Shown here piece by piece: positions 9,000 to 17,657 of a DNA stretch of 64,000 nucleotides (position 1 is the first letter of the stretch; the number at the start of each line of letters is the position of its first letter). Location: contig NZ_CP117520.1 in assembly GCF_028621895.1 (NCBI RefSeq), positions 992,001-1,056,000 on the forward strand, in the 5' to 3' direction. The position numbers were made by a program, and so were the translations under genes. The notes under the pieces are model-generated. The model saw nothing but the letters and a program-made list of their open reading frames with translations, did not search any database and was not told the DNA's origin. The DNA is from Acinetobacter sp. GSS19. Its GTDB lineage: Bacteria > Pseudomonadota > Gammaproteobacteria > Pseudomonadales > Moraxellaceae.

Positions 9000-9425
9000 A
9001 TTCCGGCTGATCCAATAAAGTCTACATGTGTATTTTATTGACGTTGAAATTATAACGAAGAACTTGGTTTTTGGATGGTCACAAAGAGAGAAATAGTCGA
9101 AATATTTGCCCATAATTGCGTATTTATTATGGTGTTTTTCAATAGGTCACTCTCAAGGTCTATAGAAAATCATGAAAGCAAAAGTAAAAAAGCAAAGCTT
9201 GAATATCTGGAAAAAGCAAGATGGAGAATTATGAGGGTTAATTATCCATCTCAGTCTATTGTCATTCATGAGCTAATTTGAGGAGCACAAAGTAGCGAGC
9301 TGATTGTAACAAGAGTGAACGGACTGTTCTGTTGCAAAAAGTAAAACAACTCGGTGCACATGTTGTTCAATAAGATTTGAAAAACGTGTGCAAGAGTTGG
9401 ATGATCAAGTTATTGTTTTATTTGG
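9000..9425. other. Gene-free stretch between the LRAT gene and catA
   Basis: No convincing gene lies here. A plus-strand 68-codon frame at 9075-9281 has no domain or ribosome site. At 9329-9370 a short frame reads LLQKVKQLGAHVVQ and then a stop, which looks like a fragment of a Rossmann-type protein but is too short to call. There is no clear hairpin with a T-run to terminate catA transcription. Confidence 0.5.
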
Positions 9426-10346
9426 TTATGCACTTGCGCGACGGCGTTCAACTTCAGTAGAAGGAGCACCTTCTTTATCTTTCTGAAGAACGATGTCGAA
9501 CTGGATGTGTTTGAAAGGACCTTTCAAACCACGGCGTGCGATTTCAGCTTCGTCAGTTACGTCAACAGCAGTTGCAACTAGACCTTCACGCGTACCGAAT
9601 GCAAAGTCGTCCCAAAGGTATTTGTCGCCTTCGATGTTGAACTGAGTGGTTAATTTACGGTGACCTGGCGCAGAGATGAAGTAGTGCACGTGCGCAGGAC
9701 GTTGACCGTGACGAGAAAGTTTGTTCAACATTTGTTGTAACGGACCTTCTGGGTTCAAACCGTAACCTACAGGCATAGTGGTTTGTGCTGTGTAGTTACC
9801 GTTTTCATCAGTGAAAATGGTACGACGCAGGTTGAAGTGTGATTGAGACTTGTCGAAGAACGAGTAGTTACCATGGCTGTTTGCATGCCACATTTCAACT
9901 TTAGCACCAGAAAGCACTTCACCATCAGTATCAGTCACTTTACCTTCGATGATAAGCGTTGCAATTTTACCTTCTTCAGAACCGTCGTCCATACGAGCGA
10001 AACCTACAGATTCAGGCGCACCAGCGACATATAATGGACCTTCGATTGTACGTGGAGTACCACCTGTTAAGCCTGCTTTAGCATCAGCTTCATCAGCACG
10101 AAGGTCAAGGTAGTGTTCTAGGCCGATTGCAGAACCTAAAAGAGCAAATTCATCAGCTTTCGCCATATCGATGATTGCTTCAACACCTTTCCAAACTTCA
10201 GATTGGCTAAGATCAAGATCTTCGATTGCTTGGTAGAAGTCAGTCACTAGGCGAACAACAACTTGTTGTAAACGCGCGTCTACTGGACCTTCAGAAGTGT
10301 CTACGTTACATGCTTTAACTAAATTTTCAATCGCTTGACGATCCAT
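9426..10346 (-). CDS. catA: Catechol 1,2-dioxygenase, copy in the phenol operon
   Basis: This 306-residue intradiol dioxygenase uses Fe(III) to cleave catechol to cis,cis-muconate. It has an N-terminal helical dimerisation domain, then the catalytic beta-sandwich with LYVAGAPES near residue 105, the AKVEMWHANSHGNYS segment (Tyr iron ligand) near 155, and RPAHVHYFISAPGH (His ligands) near 220. The start at 10346 matches the second copy; an upstream in-frame ATG at 10391 falls inside an intercistronic palindrome. It is the last gene behind mphKLMNOP, so phenol-induced transcription should supply ring cleavage. It differs from the copy at 31363-32283 by two residues (Ser47Thr and Pro277Ser). Confidence 0.95.
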   Translation of the reverse strand: MDRQAIENLVKACNVDTSEGPVDARLQQVVVRLVTDFYQAIEDLDLSQSEVWKGVEAIIDMAKADEFALLGSAIGLEHYLDLRADEADAKAGLTGGTPRTIEGPLYVAGAPESVGFARMDDGSEEGKIATLIIEGKVTDTDGEVLSGAKVEMWHANSHGNYSFFDKSQSHFNLRRTIFTDENGNYTAQTTMPVGYGLNPEGPLQQMLNKLSRHGQRPAHVHYFISAPGHRKLTTQFNIEGDKYLWDDFAFGTREGLVATAVDVTDEAEIARRGLKGPFKHIQFDIVLQKDKEGAPSTEVERRRASA

Positions 10347-10374
10347 GGTTATTTTCCTTCCTATGGTAAGTAGA

Positions 10375-10392
10375 GGTGCCAGCACTGGCACC
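10375..10392 (-). repeat. Intercistronic palindrome between mphP and catA
   Basis: GGTGCCAG and CTGGCACC form a perfect 8-base-pair inverted repeat with a 2-base spacer in the 57-base gap between mphP and catA. No T-run follows, so it is more likely an mRNA processing or stability element than a terminator. Confidence 0.7.
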
Positions 10393-10403
10393 CGGTATTG
10401 TTG

Positions 10404-11465
10404 TTAGATATGTTTGAATAATGCTGAACGGCTATTGCCACTGGCACCATCCGCTGCACTGAGGAAACGTTCCGTATGGATGTCCCGCTCAAACAGGCGG
10501 CTTTGCATCAGGGTTGAAATGGCAGAGTCGATCATCACCGGTGGGCCACATAAATAGGCTTTATGTCCTGCACAACGGTTCTCAAAGTAATCTGCCACAG
10601 CTTCATGTACAAAGCCAGTGAAACCGTTCCATTCCTCTTCAGCTTTTGGTGCGTTGAGTGCAGGGATATAACGGAAGTTTGGATAGTCTTTAACAAGTTG
10701 TTCAAATAAATCACGGTTATACAACTCCGCTAGATCACGCGCACCCTGGAACAGGTAAATCGTGCGTGTATCACCAGATTCCAACAAATCTAGAATCATC
10801 GATTGCGGGCTGGACAGGCCAGAGCCACCAGCGATGAAAATGACATCCTGAGCATCGGATTTGCGTACAAAGAACTGACCGTATGGACCAGAAATGGCCA
10901 GTTCATCACCAACAGCCAGTTGCTCATGCACATATGTGGTTGCTGCCCCACCGTGTACCTGACGGATATGGAGTTCAACAATGCCGATCTCGCTTGGGGC
11001 ATTGGCAATCGAAAATGCACGTGTACCTTCAATGCCTGGGAATTGCACGTTGACATATTGACCGGCCTGAAATTCGATCGGACGGTCCAGTTTTAAACGG
11101 ACCCCTTTAATGGTCGGAGACAGGTCTTTGATCTCGATCACTTCTGCCTGATAGTCCTGAACCAAATAGCCTAAGAAATCTTCATCTTCATCGACATCGG
11201 CTTCAATCACCATGTCAGATTCCGGTTTGCAGCAGCAAGCTAGGACTTTGTTTTCTTCACGTTCAATATCCATTAACGCGAAAGGTGACGCTTCACCGAC
11301 ATCATAGAAGCCATCGGTTACCTGAACTTTACAGGTTCCACAGGTGCCATGACCGCAGGCAAAAGGTAACCATACGCCTTGGCGCAATGCCGCATCGAGA
11401 ATCGTTTGATCTTCTTCGACTTCAATGGTGGTGCCAATCGGCTCAATTGTTACTTGATAGCTCAT
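10404..11465 (-). CDS. mphP: Phenol hydroxylase reductase component (P5)
   Basis: This 353-residue reductase passes electrons from NADH through FAD and a 2Fe-2S centre to the diiron hydroxylase. A plant-type ferredoxin domain comes first, with Cys37, Cys42, Cys45 and Cys77 in the FACGHGTCGTC and LACCC segments. An FAD domain follows (RAFSIANAP near residue 150), then an NAD domain (GGSGLSSPQ near 220 and LCGPP near 320). Length equals that of DmpP of Pseudomonas. An in-frame start two codons upstream is possible. It is the sixth gene of the operon and sits 57 bases before catA. Confidence 0.95.
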   Translation of the reverse strand: MSYQVTIEPIGTTIEVEEDQTILDAALRQGVWLPFACGHGTCGTCKVQVTDGFYDVGEASPFALMDIEREENKVLACCCKPESDMVIEADVDEDEDFLGYLVQDYQAEVIEIKDLSPTIKGVRLKLDRPIEFQAGQYVNVQFPGIEGTRAFSIANAPSEIGIVELHIRQVHGGAATTYVHEQLAVGDELAISGPYGQFFVRKSDAQDVIFIAGGSGLSSPQSMILDLLESGDTRTIYLFQGARDLAELYNRDLFEQLVKDYPNFRYIPALNAPKAEEEWNGFTGFVHEAVADYFENRCAGHKAYLCGPPVMIDSAISTLMQSRLFERDIHTERFLSAADGASGNSRSALFKHI

Positions 11466-11489
11466 CCTCAATCTCCTGTATGCGGCCTG

Positions 11490-11852
11490 TCAGACGTGTG
11501 AACCGTTATAGCCATTCAGGCCTGGGGTCACGAAACGTAACAGAGATTTTTGTCCAAAACCGAGTTCGGCCAAGGTCTGTTGTGATTGCGGCTGAATCTG
11601 TTGATGATCGAGGGTAAATGTCACTTGATCCCATTGGATTTGTGCAAAATCAGGATGCTGGGCAAAACCGGTAACCATTTGTTGATCCAATAGTTGCTGG
11701 AAAGTTTGTTGAGGTGAAACCAGCATGGCGTGGGCTGCACAGAACAGCGTGTGGTGATCCCAACCGATATAGATCAGAATATTGTCACCATAATTTTTTT
11801 GCAGGTCTCGTGGCTCGAAATCGTAATTTGAATGAATTGCGCGTACTGACAT
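11490..11852 (-). CDS. mphO: Phenol hydroxylase component P4
   Basis: This 120-residue small subunit corresponds to DmpO/MopO, the gamma-type subunit of the (alpha-beta-gamma)2 hydroxylase. It starts MSVRAIHSNYDFEPRD, which is characteristic of the family. The upstream in-frame ATG at 11909 would add 19 unconserved residues. The subunit has no cofactor motif; it packs against the large subunit. It lies 66 bases after mphN and 24 bases before mphP in the multicomponent phenol hydroxylase operon. Confidence 0.92.
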   Translation of the reverse strand: MSVRAIHSNYDFEPRDLQKNYGDNILIYIGWDHHTLFCAAHAMLVSPQQTFQQLLDQQMVTGFAQHPDFAQIQWDQVTFTLDHQQIQPQSQQTLAELGFGQKSLLRFVTPGLNGYNGSHV

Positions 11853-11918
11853 GACTATTTTCCTTAATTTGGTGGAGATAGCTACAATCGCAGCGATCTC
11901 CTGATTCATCCTGACGGG

Positions 11919-13445
11919 TTATGCGGCCTTGCCTTTCCATTTTCTCCAGCGTTGCTGGTCTGGCGAGCCTTCAATATCCAGGTTGTCGGCGCCGACATTG
12001 AACTTGTAGTATTCACGCAGCATGACTTCGAGATCTGGGCCACCACAGTTGCCTTGCAAAATCTGGTTGACCGGTAACCATGCCTGGACATATTTTTCCG
12101 GCTCACGTTCAAAGATGTCATGACAGCCATCGGAACAGGTGTGATAGCGCTCGCCTTTAAAGATACTGTCACGATAGGTAAACTCGGTCGGATCACCGCC
12201 CATATCCGTGAAAGTCATTGGAATCTGGCAGACCTGACACAGTTGTGGTAAACCTGCGCTATAGAAACGTTTGCCTTCGGCTTCCATCTTGCGCGCTAGT
12301 TCCCATTTTGGACGGTAGTATTTGTCGAAAGTGTCTGGATATTTCGCTGATAACCAGTCCATTTCTTCATCGGTTGGAATCCAGGTATGGAAACCGGCTG
12401 CATGACCGAAGTTATAGAAAATCCACCATGCCTGATGTGACACGTGCTCTTTTTCTTTGGTAATCACTTCAGAGTATTTCGGCATACGGATACCGTAACG
12501 GCTCAAGTCTTTAAACAAAGCACCACCGGCTTCTTCAAAATAGGTTTCCCAGGCTTCTTTCCATGACATCACTTTGTTTGGCAGCATGTAGTCCATCATC
12601 ATGCCCACAATGGAGAGCAGACGGGTACCGCGCCAGAACCATTTATCGATCCATTCCTGTACGATTGGCACGTTGTCTTCATGTTGTTCCAGCAAGAATT
12701 TCACAATTTCCAAACCGAGCGTCATGTGACGTGCTTCATCTGACTGTGCACTGAAACCGAAGGTCACGGTGGCCATATCGCCGTTGTATGCTGCGCCTGA
12801 CATGAAAGGAACGAACAACAGGTTGGTCAAGACATATTCAAAGGCAAAGCTGATGGACAGCAAGAATTCGAATGGACCCGCTGAACGTGCATCCTCAAAG
12901 AACGATTTTGGTACAGAGAGATACCAGACGCGGTCGTGCATGTGTGACCAGTCTTGGAAGCCATCAAAAAACTTGTTGTAATGGCTCATCGCATGAATTT
13001 GGGTCTGCACGTGACGTAATTCATCGATTGACTGCATTTGTGAGGCAATACGTGCCCCAATCCCGCCAAATTGACGGCCAACATGGGCATAGCCTTGATA
13101 GGCCTGATATTCTAGTGGGGTAACAGCGGTCAGGAATAACTTGATCGCATTCAGGTAGCGTTCATTGGTCACATTCATCTGACCGTTGTTTTGTGCAAAA
13201 GCATCAAAAATCGCGTAGAGTTTTTTCTCTTTTTCCGCCTGGTATTTCCAGTAGGCATCCATGGTTAAGCGGAATGGATCTTCCCATTTTGACCAGTCGG
13301 TGATTTTGATGCCTTCAAATTCTTCATACGGGAAGGCTTCTTTGCGATCAGCGTAAGAGAAGTCCCAGTCCAGATCACGTGTCAGTGCACGATAACGGTC
13401 TTTGGCATTCAGTTTTTTAGAAGTATTTTTTACTTGTGAATTCAT
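11919..13445 (-). CDS. mphN: Phenol hydroxylase large (diiron) subunit P3
   Basis: This 508-residue alpha subunit of a soluble diiron monooxygenase hydroxylates phenol, and often methylphenols, to catechols using O2. The carboxylate-bridged diiron site is marked by DELRH at residues 141-145 and by DEARH near residue 236, the two E-x-x-H motifs of the family. The C-terminal part has a YHS-like segment with CQVCQIP and TCSDGCHDIFE, as in DmpN. Length is close to DmpN. It works with P1 and P4 as the hydroxylase, with P2 as effector and P5 as reductase. Confidence 0.96.
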   Translation of the reverse strand: MNSQVKNTSKKLNAKDRYRALTRDLDWDFSYADRKEAFPYEEFEGIKITDWSKWEDPFRLTMDAYWKYQAEKEKKLYAIFDAFAQNNGQMNVTNERYLNAIKLFLTAVTPLEYQAYQGYAHVGRQFGGIGARIASQMQSIDELRHVQTQIHAMSHYNKFFDGFQDWSHMHDRVWYLSVPKSFFEDARSAGPFEFLLSISFAFEYVLTNLLFVPFMSGAAYNGDMATVTFGFSAQSDEARHMTLGLEIVKFLLEQHEDNVPIVQEWIDKWFWRGTRLLSIVGMMMDYMLPNKVMSWKEAWETYFEEAGGALFKDLSRYGIRMPKYSEVITKEKEHVSHQAWWIFYNFGHAAGFHTWIPTDEEMDWLSAKYPDTFDKYYRPKWELARKMEAEGKRFYSAGLPQLCQVCQIPMTFTDMGGDPTEFTYRDSIFKGERYHTCSDGCHDIFEREPEKYVQAWLPVNQILQGNCGGPDLEVMLREYYKFNVGADNLDIEGSPDQQRWRKWKGKAA

Positions 13446-13478
13446 GGCAGATCATCCTTAAATCTTGAGGCTTAGGGC

Positions 13479-13745
13479 TTAGTTCCAATGTAAGCGGAAA
13501 GTATCGTCATCTTCTTCAACGTTACCGCCCAGCGTGATCATGTTCAGTTGCAGGGCTTGAATATCCCAATCCTGTCCGAGTTTTTCTGAAACAGTTTCTG
13601 CCTTGATCAGCAGGTCAGTTTCGCTTTCGACACGGATCATGGCTGGCAAGTACTGAACGGTGGCTTGTGGATTGTCTTCTTCAATCGCCTCAATGATGTA
13701 GCGTGAGGTGTCGTTGTCCTGTAATGCCAGATAAACTTTAGACAT
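13479..13745 (-). CDS. mphM: Phenol hydroxylase effector protein P2
   Basis: This 88-residue cofactor-less effector protein (DmpM/MmoB family) binds the hydroxylase and tunes substrate access and oxygen activation. It begins MSKVYLALQDND and contains a short ARYIIEAIEE-like segment (here SRYIIEAIEE) typical of the family. The start at 13745 is preceded by AAGGAG. A longer in-frame start at 13778 would run into the mphL coding sequence. It lies between mphL (10 bases) and mphN (33 bases). Confidence 0.93.
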   Translation of the reverse strand: MSKVYLALQDNDTSRYIIEAIEEDNPQATVQYLPAMIRVESETDLLIKAETVSEKLGQDWDIQALQLNMITLGGNVEEDDDTFRLHWN

Positions 13746-13755
13746 GTGCTTCTCC

Positions 13756-14760
13756 TTAAGCGTTTGCCGCGAATTCAATGTTTAAACCTAATTTTTTGGC
13801 ACGTTCTAATGTTGCTTGTACCGCTGCAGTGATTGCCTCTGCACCCAACGCTGCATCGCACCAAGGCTTGAATGCAGCTGTTACTTCTAGCAGATATTGC
13901 TCTAACCAGCTTTGTAGCAATTGGGTGTTATGTTCAGATTCTTTTAATGCGGTTTTAAATACGCTATCTGACCATTTACGCAAATCACTCAGACATTCCT
14001 GCATGAATTCGGTCAACATCGCCAGATCACGCGCACCGTGTTCATTGAACCATTGATCTAGCTGTGTATAGACCAGTTCGCTCAAGAACGAATCAATAAC
14101 TAAGTTCTGTAAGGTGAACAGTTTAAAGTAGTCCTGTTCGGTCAAACTGACTTCACACAGGCGACGTAGACCTTGCCAAGCTGTATCATTCATCCAGAAG
14201 TCTTTGGCTTCATTCAATGAATCCGCCGTGTTGCCATCCAAAGCCAAGCCAATCCGTGACAGATATTGCGCCATACCTAGACGGTCCATAGCAGCAAAAA
14301 TGCAGGCCTGAGTTAATACAGTACCGTAACCATAAGCACTGCCCGACATCATGTGCAGGTTGGCGGTTTGCTCAACATGACGAAATGGCAATAGAAATTT
14401 GATTACTTTGGCTTTGACTTCATCACTTAAATGCTCAGCCAGCCCACGTTTCTCAAAGAAAGCAAAATTACTTTCCGCAATATCCTGTAAGCGGGCACGA
14501 TGTTGTACATAAGTGCCATAATAGAATTGGCGAGGGTCTTTAAACGCATACCAGTCCTGCATCTGCAGAGCTGTGTGGGTTTTATCGTTTAAGGTCTTTT
14601 CCGGTTTCCACAAAGGACGGTAGTGGAAGTTGGTTTCAGCCTGAATATCAAAGCTGACTTCCTGATAACGAGTGGCCGGTTTATTACCAAAGCGGCGCTC
14701 GATATAGGCATAACTCTGACGGATCGGTTCTATACCGGAAGTTTTGATTTCTAAGGTCAT
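13756..14760 (-). CDS. mphL: Phenol hydroxylase beta subunit P1
   Basis: This 334-residue subunit matches DmpL/MopL, a ferritin-like fold related to the large subunit but without diiron ligands. It contributes the dimer core of the hydroxylase. It opens with MTLEIKTSGIEPIRQSYAYIERRFG, where the IRQ-x-Y-x-Y-x2-RRFG pattern is conserved in the family. It is the second gene of the operon, 19 bases after mphK and 10 bases before mphM. Confidence 0.95.
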   Translation of the reverse strand: MTLEIKTSGIEPIRQSYAYIERRFGNKPATRYQEVSFDIQAETNFHYRPLWKPEKTLNDKTHTALQMQDWYAFKDPRQFYYGTYVQHRARLQDIAESNFAFFEKRGLAEHLSDEVKAKVIKFLLPFRHVEQTANLHMMSGSAYGYGTVLTQACIFAAMDRLGMAQYLSRIGLALDGNTADSLNEAKDFWMNDTAWQGLRRLCEVSLTEQDYFKLFTLQNLVIDSFLSELVYTQLDQWFNEHGARDLAMLTEFMQECLSDLRKWSDSVFKTALKESEHNTQLLQSWLEQYLLEVTAAFKPWCDAALGAEAITAAVQATLERAKKLGLNIEFAANA

Positions 14761-14779
14761 GGCTTAGCTCCTTAAGCGA

Positions 14780-15082
14780 TTAATACTGATCTTCATGATC
14801 AAAAGAGTTGCGTTGCTGTCCGACCAGGGTTGTCTCACTGCCATAACGCCATTTTTCTTCATTGGCATCGTTGCAGGCTTGCTGTTCAGCGGTCATTTCG
14901 ATGACCTGATTTACCTGGCAAAATTCTTGAAACGCTTGTTGCGGCAGGACTAATTCCACATACAGCGTTGGATCATTAATGGCGAAGTCGAACTCGACAA
15001 ATTTGCCATCACGGTCACTGGTAACCCGAATATATTTGGTCAAAGTAGGTAACGCGTTTTGCGGTTTTTTAAGATCCTTCAT
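14780..15082 (-). CDS. mphK: Phenol hydroxylase assembly subunit P0
   Basis: This 100-residue protein corresponds to DmpK/MopK. That subunit is not part of the active enzyme but helps convert the apo-hydroxylase to the iron-loaded form. A family segment, KYIRVTSDRDGKFVEFDF, lies near residues 15-32. The ATG at 15082 has AGAGAGGCATG just upstream; a longer in-frame start at 15103 is less likely. It is the first gene of the mphKLMNOP-catA operon and lies directly downstream of the sigma54 promoter. Confidence 0.92.
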   Translation of the reverse strand: MKDLKKPQNALPTLTKYIRVTSDRDGKFVEFDFAINDPTLYVELVLPQQAFQEFCQVNQVIEMTAEQQACNDANEEKWRYGSETTLVGQQRNSFDHEDQY

Positions 15083-15151
15083 GCCTCTCTCCAACAAGAT
15101 CAATGCAATCTTGTTTCTGTTAACGCAACCTTGCGTGTCTGGGGTTGTTAT

Positions 15152-15167
15152 TTCAAAAGGCGTGCCA
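15152..15167 (-). promoter_or_regulatory. Sigma54 (-24/-12) promoter of mphKLMNOP
   Basis: On the minus strand TGGCAC-GCCTT-TTGAA matches the sigma54 consensus TGGCAC-N5-TTGCA. The GG at -24 and the G of -12 are kept at proper spacing; the -12 C is replaced by A. It lies about 70 bases ahead of mphK and is accompanied by an IHF-like site and two activator palindromes upstream. Confidence 0.85.
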
Positions 15168-15186
15168 ACTTTTAAAAATTAATAAA

Positions 15187-15199
15187 AATCAAAACATTA
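15187..15199 (+). promoter_or_regulatory. IHF-binding-like site
   Basis: AATCAAAACATTA matches the IHF consensus WATCAA-N4-TTR exactly. It sits between the sigma54 promoter and the activator sites, where DNA bending would bring the activator to the polymerase. Such a match can occur by chance in AT-rich DNA; its position is the main support. Confidence 0.6.
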
Positions 15200-15241
15200 T
15201 GTTTTGTTTTTTGGTCGATAGAGGAGAGTGGATACTTTGAT

Positions 15242-15259
15242 TTTCATGAGCTGATGAAG
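15242..15259. promoter_or_regulatory. Upstream activator site 2 for MphR
   Basis: TTTCATGA-GC-TGATGAAG is an imperfect palindrome with the same pattern as the site centred 33 bases further upstream. Roughly 110 bases separate it from the expected mphK transcription start, the usual range for XylR/DmpR-type activators. Confidence 0.65.
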
Positions 15260-15274
15260 CCATCAGGCGATCTA

Positions 15275-15292
15275 TTTCATCAAATGATGAAA
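15275..15292. promoter_or_regulatory. Upstream activator site 1 for MphR
   Basis: TTTCATCA-AA-TGATGAAA is a perfect 8-base inverted repeat with a 2-base spacer, extendable to 9 base pairs. It lies about 33 bases (three helical turns) from its partner. This is the expected paired UAS layout for a NtrC-type activator; it also lies upstream of mphR and could mediate autoregulation. Confidence 0.7.
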
Positions 15293-15477
15293 TTAGTCTA
15301 AAAACAGCAGAAAATTGCAGAAATTCTCTTGATGATTTCGATGCAAAGTGGAAAAAATGTCTTAGGTTGAATTTTTTATACCTAAAAAGTATCTAATTAT
15401 GTATTTAAGGTAATAGGGGAAAGCTGAGCGATTTCGTAAGATATAGAAGTTGCTGCCACGGAATGGACGATGCACTT

Positions 15478-17151
15478 ATGACGAAAGTCAGGCTGAACAG
15501 TGCCCAGCGTTATGCTGAACACCCAAAAAATATTCATGATTTACTTTCAAAACTGACTTTTGATACGAAAAAAGGCCAAATCTGGTTTGATGAGTACCGC
15601 ATGCTGCTGTTGCATACCAGCATCATGGGGTATTTACGCAAAGATTTATGCGAAATCATGGGCGTTGAGCGTACCAAACGTTTCTTTATCCGCCTGGGTT
15701 ATAAAGCCGGGATGAAAGATGCAGAGGTCACCACCAAACTTCGTCCGGATTTAAGCGGCTATGATGCCTTTATGGCGGGTCCACAGATGCATGGGATTCG
15801 GGGCATGGTGCAGGTGGAAGTCAACAAGCTCAACCTCAACTTGGAAAACCATCAGTTTTTTGCCGATCTCAACTGGTACCATTCTTTTGAAGCGGAAGTG
15901 CACCTGAGCGAGTTTGGCCCAAGCGATGAACCGGCTTGCTGGATGCTGCTTGGTTATGCTTGCGGATATAGCAGTTATGTGATGGGTACCACCATCATTT
16001 ATCAGGAAACCCATTGTGTGGCCTGTGGGGATGAGCACTGCCGTATTATTGGTAAGCCTTTGCAGGAATGGGAAAATGCAGATGAACTAATCAGTTTCAT
16101 GTCGCCTGATTCACTGGAAGATGAAATGATCGCATTACAGTCGGAGCTGCGAGAACTGAAAAAATCCATTTACCAAAATGCTGAAGCTGACTATAGCATG
16201 TTTAGCTCGGTTGGAGAGTCGACCGCCTATCGCCGGGTGTGTGATTTATTAAAAAAGGCCGCAGCCAGTAAAGTCACGGTCATGCTGCAAGGCGAAACTG
16301 GAGTGGGTAAGGAAGCTTTTGCCCGCGGCGTGCATGAAAACAGCCAGCGCCGTGACAAACCCTTTGTCGCGGTGAACTGTGCCGCGATTCCTGCAGAGTT
16401 GATCGAATCAGAACTGTTTGGTGTGGAAAAAGGCGCTTTTACCGGAGCAACCCAAAGCCGGATGGGCAAATTTGAACGTGCGAATGGCGGAACCATTTTT
16501 CTCGATGAAGTGATAGAACTGTCTCCGCGTGCTCAGGCAGCCTTGTTGCGTATCTTGCAGGAGGGAGAATTTGAGCGGGTCGGTGACCATCAAACCCGAA
16601 AAATTGATGTGCGGGTGGTTACGGCAACCAATGAGGATTTGTTGGAAGCCGTGAAAGCCGGGCGCTTCCGGGCTGACTTATACTATCGTCTAAATATTTT
16701 TCCGGTCTATATACCACCGTTGCGCGAGCGCCGTGAGGATATTCCGCTTTTGGTGAATCATTTCCTGAAACGCTTTGAAACGATGTATGGTAAACGTCTG
16801 CAAGGGATTAGTGACAAAACTAAAAACTACCTGATGAGTTATGACTGGCCGGGCAATATCCGTGAGTTGGAAAATTTACTCGAGCGAGCTGTGTTGCTTA
16901 CAGATGACCAGCAGATGATCAAACTGTCAGCTTTGCTGCCACAATTGACCGAAAATGATGCTTCGGAAAGCAATACCACATCTCAAGATTTGGATGATTT
17001 GCTGGTTCAGGGCTTCAAGCTGGAAGACTATGAGCGGAAAATACTGCAGCATGCGCTGCAGAAGAGCCGCAATAACGTTTCCGAGGCTGCACGTCTGTTA
17101 GGTATCAGTCGTGCTACGCTGGATTACCGTTTAAAAAAGTTTAATTTGTAG
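15478..17151 (+). CDS. mphR: Phenol-sensing sigma54-dependent activator (MopR/DmpR type)
   Basis: This NtrC-family activator of about 557 residues responds directly to phenol and drives mphKLMNOP. Domain order is an aromatic-effector (XylR-N) domain, a V4R/4VR domain, a linker near 210-230, an AAA+ sigma54-interaction domain, and a Fis-type helix-turn-helix at the C-terminus. The AAA+ domain shows GETGVGKE (Walker A), GAFTGA (sigma54 contact) and GGTIFLDE. Sensor residues known for MopR are present at matching spacing: His in MHGIRG, Trp in LNWYHSF, and zinc ligands Cys-x22-Glu-x2-Cys-x7-Cys. The start at 15478 gives numbering one short of MopR; an in-frame ATG at 15463 is the alternative. 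Confidence 0.93.
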   Translation: MTKVRLNSAQRYAEHPKNIHDLLSKLTFDTKKGQIWFDEYRMLLLHTSIMGYLRKDLCEIMGVERTKRFFIRLGYKAGMKDAEVTTKLRPDLSGYDAFMAGPQMHGIRGMVQVEVNKLNLNLENHQFFADLNWYHSFEAEVHLSEFGPSDEPACWMLLGYACGYSSYVMGTTIIYQETHCVACGDEHCRIIGKPLQEWENADELISFMSPDSLEDEMIALQSELRELKKSIYQNAEADYSMFSSVGESTAYRRVCDLLKKAAASKVTVMLQGETGVGKEAFARGVHENSQRRDKPFVAVNCAAIPAELIESELFGVEKGAFTGATQSRMGKFERANGGTIFLDEVIELSPRAQAALLRILQEGEFERVGDHQTRKIDVRVVTATNEDLLEAVKAGRFRADLYYRLNIFPVYIPPLRERREDIPLLVNHFLKRFETMYGKRLQGISDKTKNYLMSYDWPGNIRELENLLERAVLLTDDQQMIKLSALLPQLTENDASESNTTSQDLDDLLVQGFKLEDYERKILQHALQKSRNNVSEAARLLGISRATLDYRLKKFNL

Positions 17152-17163
17152 CTCTGAAATAAC

Positions 17164-17193
17164 AAAAAACCGCCGTATACAGGCGGTTTTTTG
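17164..17193 (+). terminator. Bidirectional terminator after mphR
   Basis: AAAAAACCGCC and GGCGGTTTTTT pair around GTATACA. It lies 12 bases after mphR and abuts the stop codon of the convergent 73-residue gene. Confidence 0.9.
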
Positions 17194-17194
17194 T

Positions 17195-17416
17195 TTAAAC
17201 AGGTTTTTGCAGGAATTCGGTTAATTCTTTGCGGCTATAGCCACGTGCAATCAATACTTTTTTGATGCCTTGAATGACTTCAGCATCGGTGCTCTTGCGC
17301 AATGCTTCAAGCAGTTGTTCATTGCTTTTACAAGAACAGTCATTTTCAATACAAACGATCTGGTTCTTGTGTTCGTTATGCTGATCTGGTTTTAACAGCT
17401 TTTGCCAAAAACTCAT
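17195..17416 (-). CDS. Small cysteine-containing hypothetical protein
   Basis: This 73-residue protein has an N-terminal MSFWQKLLKP stretch, a C-x4-C-x-C cluster (CIENDCSC) near residues 22-29, and a helical C-terminal half. I do not recognise a characterised family. The three Cys could bind metal, which is inference. It is a single gene convergent with mphR and shares its terminator. Confidence 0.6.
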   Translation of the reverse strand: MSFWQKLLKPDQHNEHKNQIVCIENDCSCKSNEQLLEALRKSTDAEVIQGIKKVLIARGYSRKELTEFLQKPV

Positions 17417-17597
17417 AGAGCCTTCATTTACGACCTAACATAGCTCGAAATATAGCCAAATCTGTTAAAAAAGCAATAATGCTTGAGTCAGAAAAGCAGC
17501 AGTTGAACATGCCATTTTTCACAGAAAATTTATCGTTTTTGCTATTTTTGTGACAGTGATAAGCTTTGTCATTGTTTATGTTTTGGAAAAACTTCAT

Positions 17598-17622
17598 AAA
17601 AAACGGAGAGCCGAAGCTCTCC
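17598..17622 (-). terminator. Terminator of trmA with UUCG tetraloop
   Basis: On the minus strand GGAGAGC-TTCG-GCTCTCC is followed by G and a T-run, 36 bases past the trmA stop codon. A UUCG loop on a GC-rich stem is unusually stable. Confidence 0.88.
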
Positions 17623-17657
17623 AGTCGATTTTATGCATTTACATCGTCATAAATTGT

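Noticed and set aside
9075..9281. 68-residue plus-strand ORF upstream of the LRAT gene
   Set aside because: Lys/Glu-rich, no ribosome site, no family, overlaps the LRAT 5' region.
10347..10391. Upstream in-frame start for the phenol-operon catA
   Set aside because: It would put translation inside a palindrome and add 15 residues absent from the other catA copy.
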